From the NCBI RefSeq assembly GCF_017329615.1, contig NZ_JAFMTW010000008.1, forward strand, positions 62,001-126,000: a DNA stretch of 64,000 nucleotides. The letters are read 5' to 3'. Source of the stretch: Alicyclobacillus suci. Lineage in GTDB: Bacteria > Bacillota > Bacilli > Alicyclobacillales > Alicyclobacillaceae. This document shows, piece after piece, positions 63,077-64,000 of the stretch (the first letter of the stretch is position 1; every line of letters begins with the position of its first letter). The position numbers and the translations under genes were made by a program. The notes under the pieces were generated by a model that saw only the letters and a program-made list of their open reading frames with translations, did no database searches and was not told where the DNA came from.

Positions 63077-64000
63077 TTAAAACAAGCCGGTGATAGTCCC
63101 CTGCTCGTCGATATCGATTTTTAGCGCATTCGGTATCTTCGGAAGCCCTGGCATCGTCATAATATCGCCTGTCAAACAGACAATAAAACCAGCGCCCAGT
63201 GAGGCGCGCACCTCGCGAACGGTTATCTGAAAACCGCTGAGCTGTCCACGCAACGTCGCGTCATCTGAAAAGGAATACGGCGTCTTCGCGATACAAACGG
63301 CCAAATTCCCCCAGCCGTTCGCCTCGCATTCCGCCAATTGTCTTCTCGCCACATCGCTAAAGACAACGCCAGCTGCCTCATATACCTCTGTGGCAACTCG
63401 CTCAATTTTATCGACAAGTGGCGCTTCTAACGGATACAACGGTCGAAAGTCACTTGCACCTGATTCCACCTGTTTAACGACCTTTTTCGCCAAATCGACG
63501 CCTCCGAGTCCACCCTGCGCCCACACTTCCGCACGCGATACCATAAACCCTTGTTCGTCACACAGTTGTTCGACCAACGTTAACTCGGCTTCCGTGTCAT
63601 CCGCAAAACGGTTCAAGGCTATCACAAATGGCACACCAAATTTGCTGACAATGCGGGCATGGTGTTTGACATTCTCAAAACCGCGTTGGATTGCCTCGAG
63701 ATTCTCCTGCGCCAATTCGCTGCGTCGAACGCCGCCATGGTACTTCATCGCGCGCACCGTGACGACAATCACAGCGGCATCTGGGTGAAGGCCGCCTTTG
63801 CGCGACTTGATATCAAAAAACTTTTCCGCACCCAAATCAGAGCCAAAACCAGCCTCTGTCACCACGTACTCGCCGAGGTTCAACGCCATTTTCGTAGCTA
63901 TCAACGAATTGCACCCATGCGCAATATTGCCAAATGGCCCACCATGGACAATCGCCGGTGTGCCTTCTAGGGTCTGCACGAGATTGGGGCGGATAGCATC
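63077..64000 (-). CDS. fhs: formate--tetrahydrofolate ligase, 3' part
   Basis: The frame runs off the right edge (64000), leaving about 307 C-terminal residues of a protein that is normally near 555. It makes 10-formyl-THF from formate, ATP and THF. Signatures seen are GGPFGNIAHGCNS, VVTEAGFGSDLGAEKF in order, the VTVRAMKYHGG loop and the C-terminal LTGDIMTMPGLPKIP. The N-terminal P-loop and start codon lie outside the window. Confidence 0.96.
   Translation of the reverse strand, partial: DAIRPNLVQTLEGTPAIVHGGPFGNIAHGCNSLIATKMALNLGEYVVTEAGFGSDLGAEKFFDIKSRKGGLHPDAAVIVVTVRAMKYHGGVRRSELAQENLEAIQRGFENVKHHARIVSKFGVPFVIALNRFADDTEAELTLVEQLCDEQGFMVSRAEVWAQGGLGGVDLAKKVVKQVESGASDFRPLYPLEAPLVDKIERVATEVYEAAGVVFSDVARRQLAECEANGWGNLAVCIAKTPYSFSDDATLRGQLSGFQITVREVRASLGAGFIVCLTGDIMTMPGLPKIPNALKIDIDEQGTITGLF

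Noticed and set aside
1-64000. tRNA, rRNA genes and CRISPR arrays
   Set aside because: Looked for by eye on both strands. No cloverleaf-like gene, rRNA segment or regularly spaced repeat was recognised. A tRNA or repeat scan would be decisive.

Overview
The window looks like a chromosomal segment from a spore-forming, bacillithiol-making Firmicute, most likely an Alicyclobacillus-type member of the Bacilli. The evidence is gene content and order. A block runs ypiB, a YitT gene, ypjD, dapB, bshA, birA, then dinG, surE, ypmA, ypmB, asnS, dnaD, which is close to the Bacillus birA-dinG-asnS-dnaD neighbourhood. YlbJ (sporulation), BshA (bacillithiol), a CtsR-type clpE promoter and strong GGAGG ribosome binding sites fit the same assignment. 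Most genes lie on the minus strand. The genus call is an inference.

Layout. 1-1.0 kb: tail of an unknown gene, rpsD and a small gene. 1.1-9 kb: a variable stretch with a decayed short-chain dehydrogenase, an FTR1 iron permease with a well-defined operator-promoter, an orphan tyrosine recombinase, an aldo/keto reductase, a DUF84 NTPase, an NRAMP-like transporter, a decayed lipase and an intact secreted lipase. 9-16.9 kb: S9 peptidase, small zinc protein, EAL/CBS/GGDEF protein, and divergent murF and ddl. 16.9-44.9 kb: the housekeeping core. It includes asnS-dnaD-epimerase; an FtsH-like protease with a membrane partner; ypmB-ypmA-surE; mtnP-mtnA-mtaD (methylthioadenosine recycling); Ku; DinG; TPR genes; birA; bshA; dapB; ypjD; ylbJ; uppP; two membrane proteins; ypiB; and an XPB-like helicase with its Helicase_C_3 partner. 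44.9-53.3 kb: an accessory island of nested and decayed insertion sequences (two IS66-type lineages, an IS1380 transposase, a truncated tyrosine recombinase and a possible IS200/IS605 right end), carrying a lipoprotein, an MFS exporter and gene fragments. 53.3-64 kb: clpE with CtsR boxes, an acetyl-xylan-esterase-like hydrolase, an orphan zinc anti-sigma factor, a B12-binding radical SAM protein, oligopeptidase B, rarA and the 3' part of fhs.

The most notable signals are these. First, paired TTAG-N6-CTAA palindromes are interlocked with a TTGACG-17-TAATAT promoter at the iron permease, and a related palindrome lies upstream of the NRAMP-like gene, suggesting one shared metal-responsive regulator. 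Second, the XPB helicase and its partner overlap by 74 nt beside the IS island. Third, a 30-bp perfect palindrome with repeated ACATAAT arms lies next to a truncated recombinase buried in an IS66 transposase. Fourth, an anti-sigma factor has no sigma factor beside it. Fifth, an intrinsic terminator stands in the leader of the radical SAM gene. No tRNA, rRNA or CRISPR array was seen, and I found no clearly new multi-gene system.
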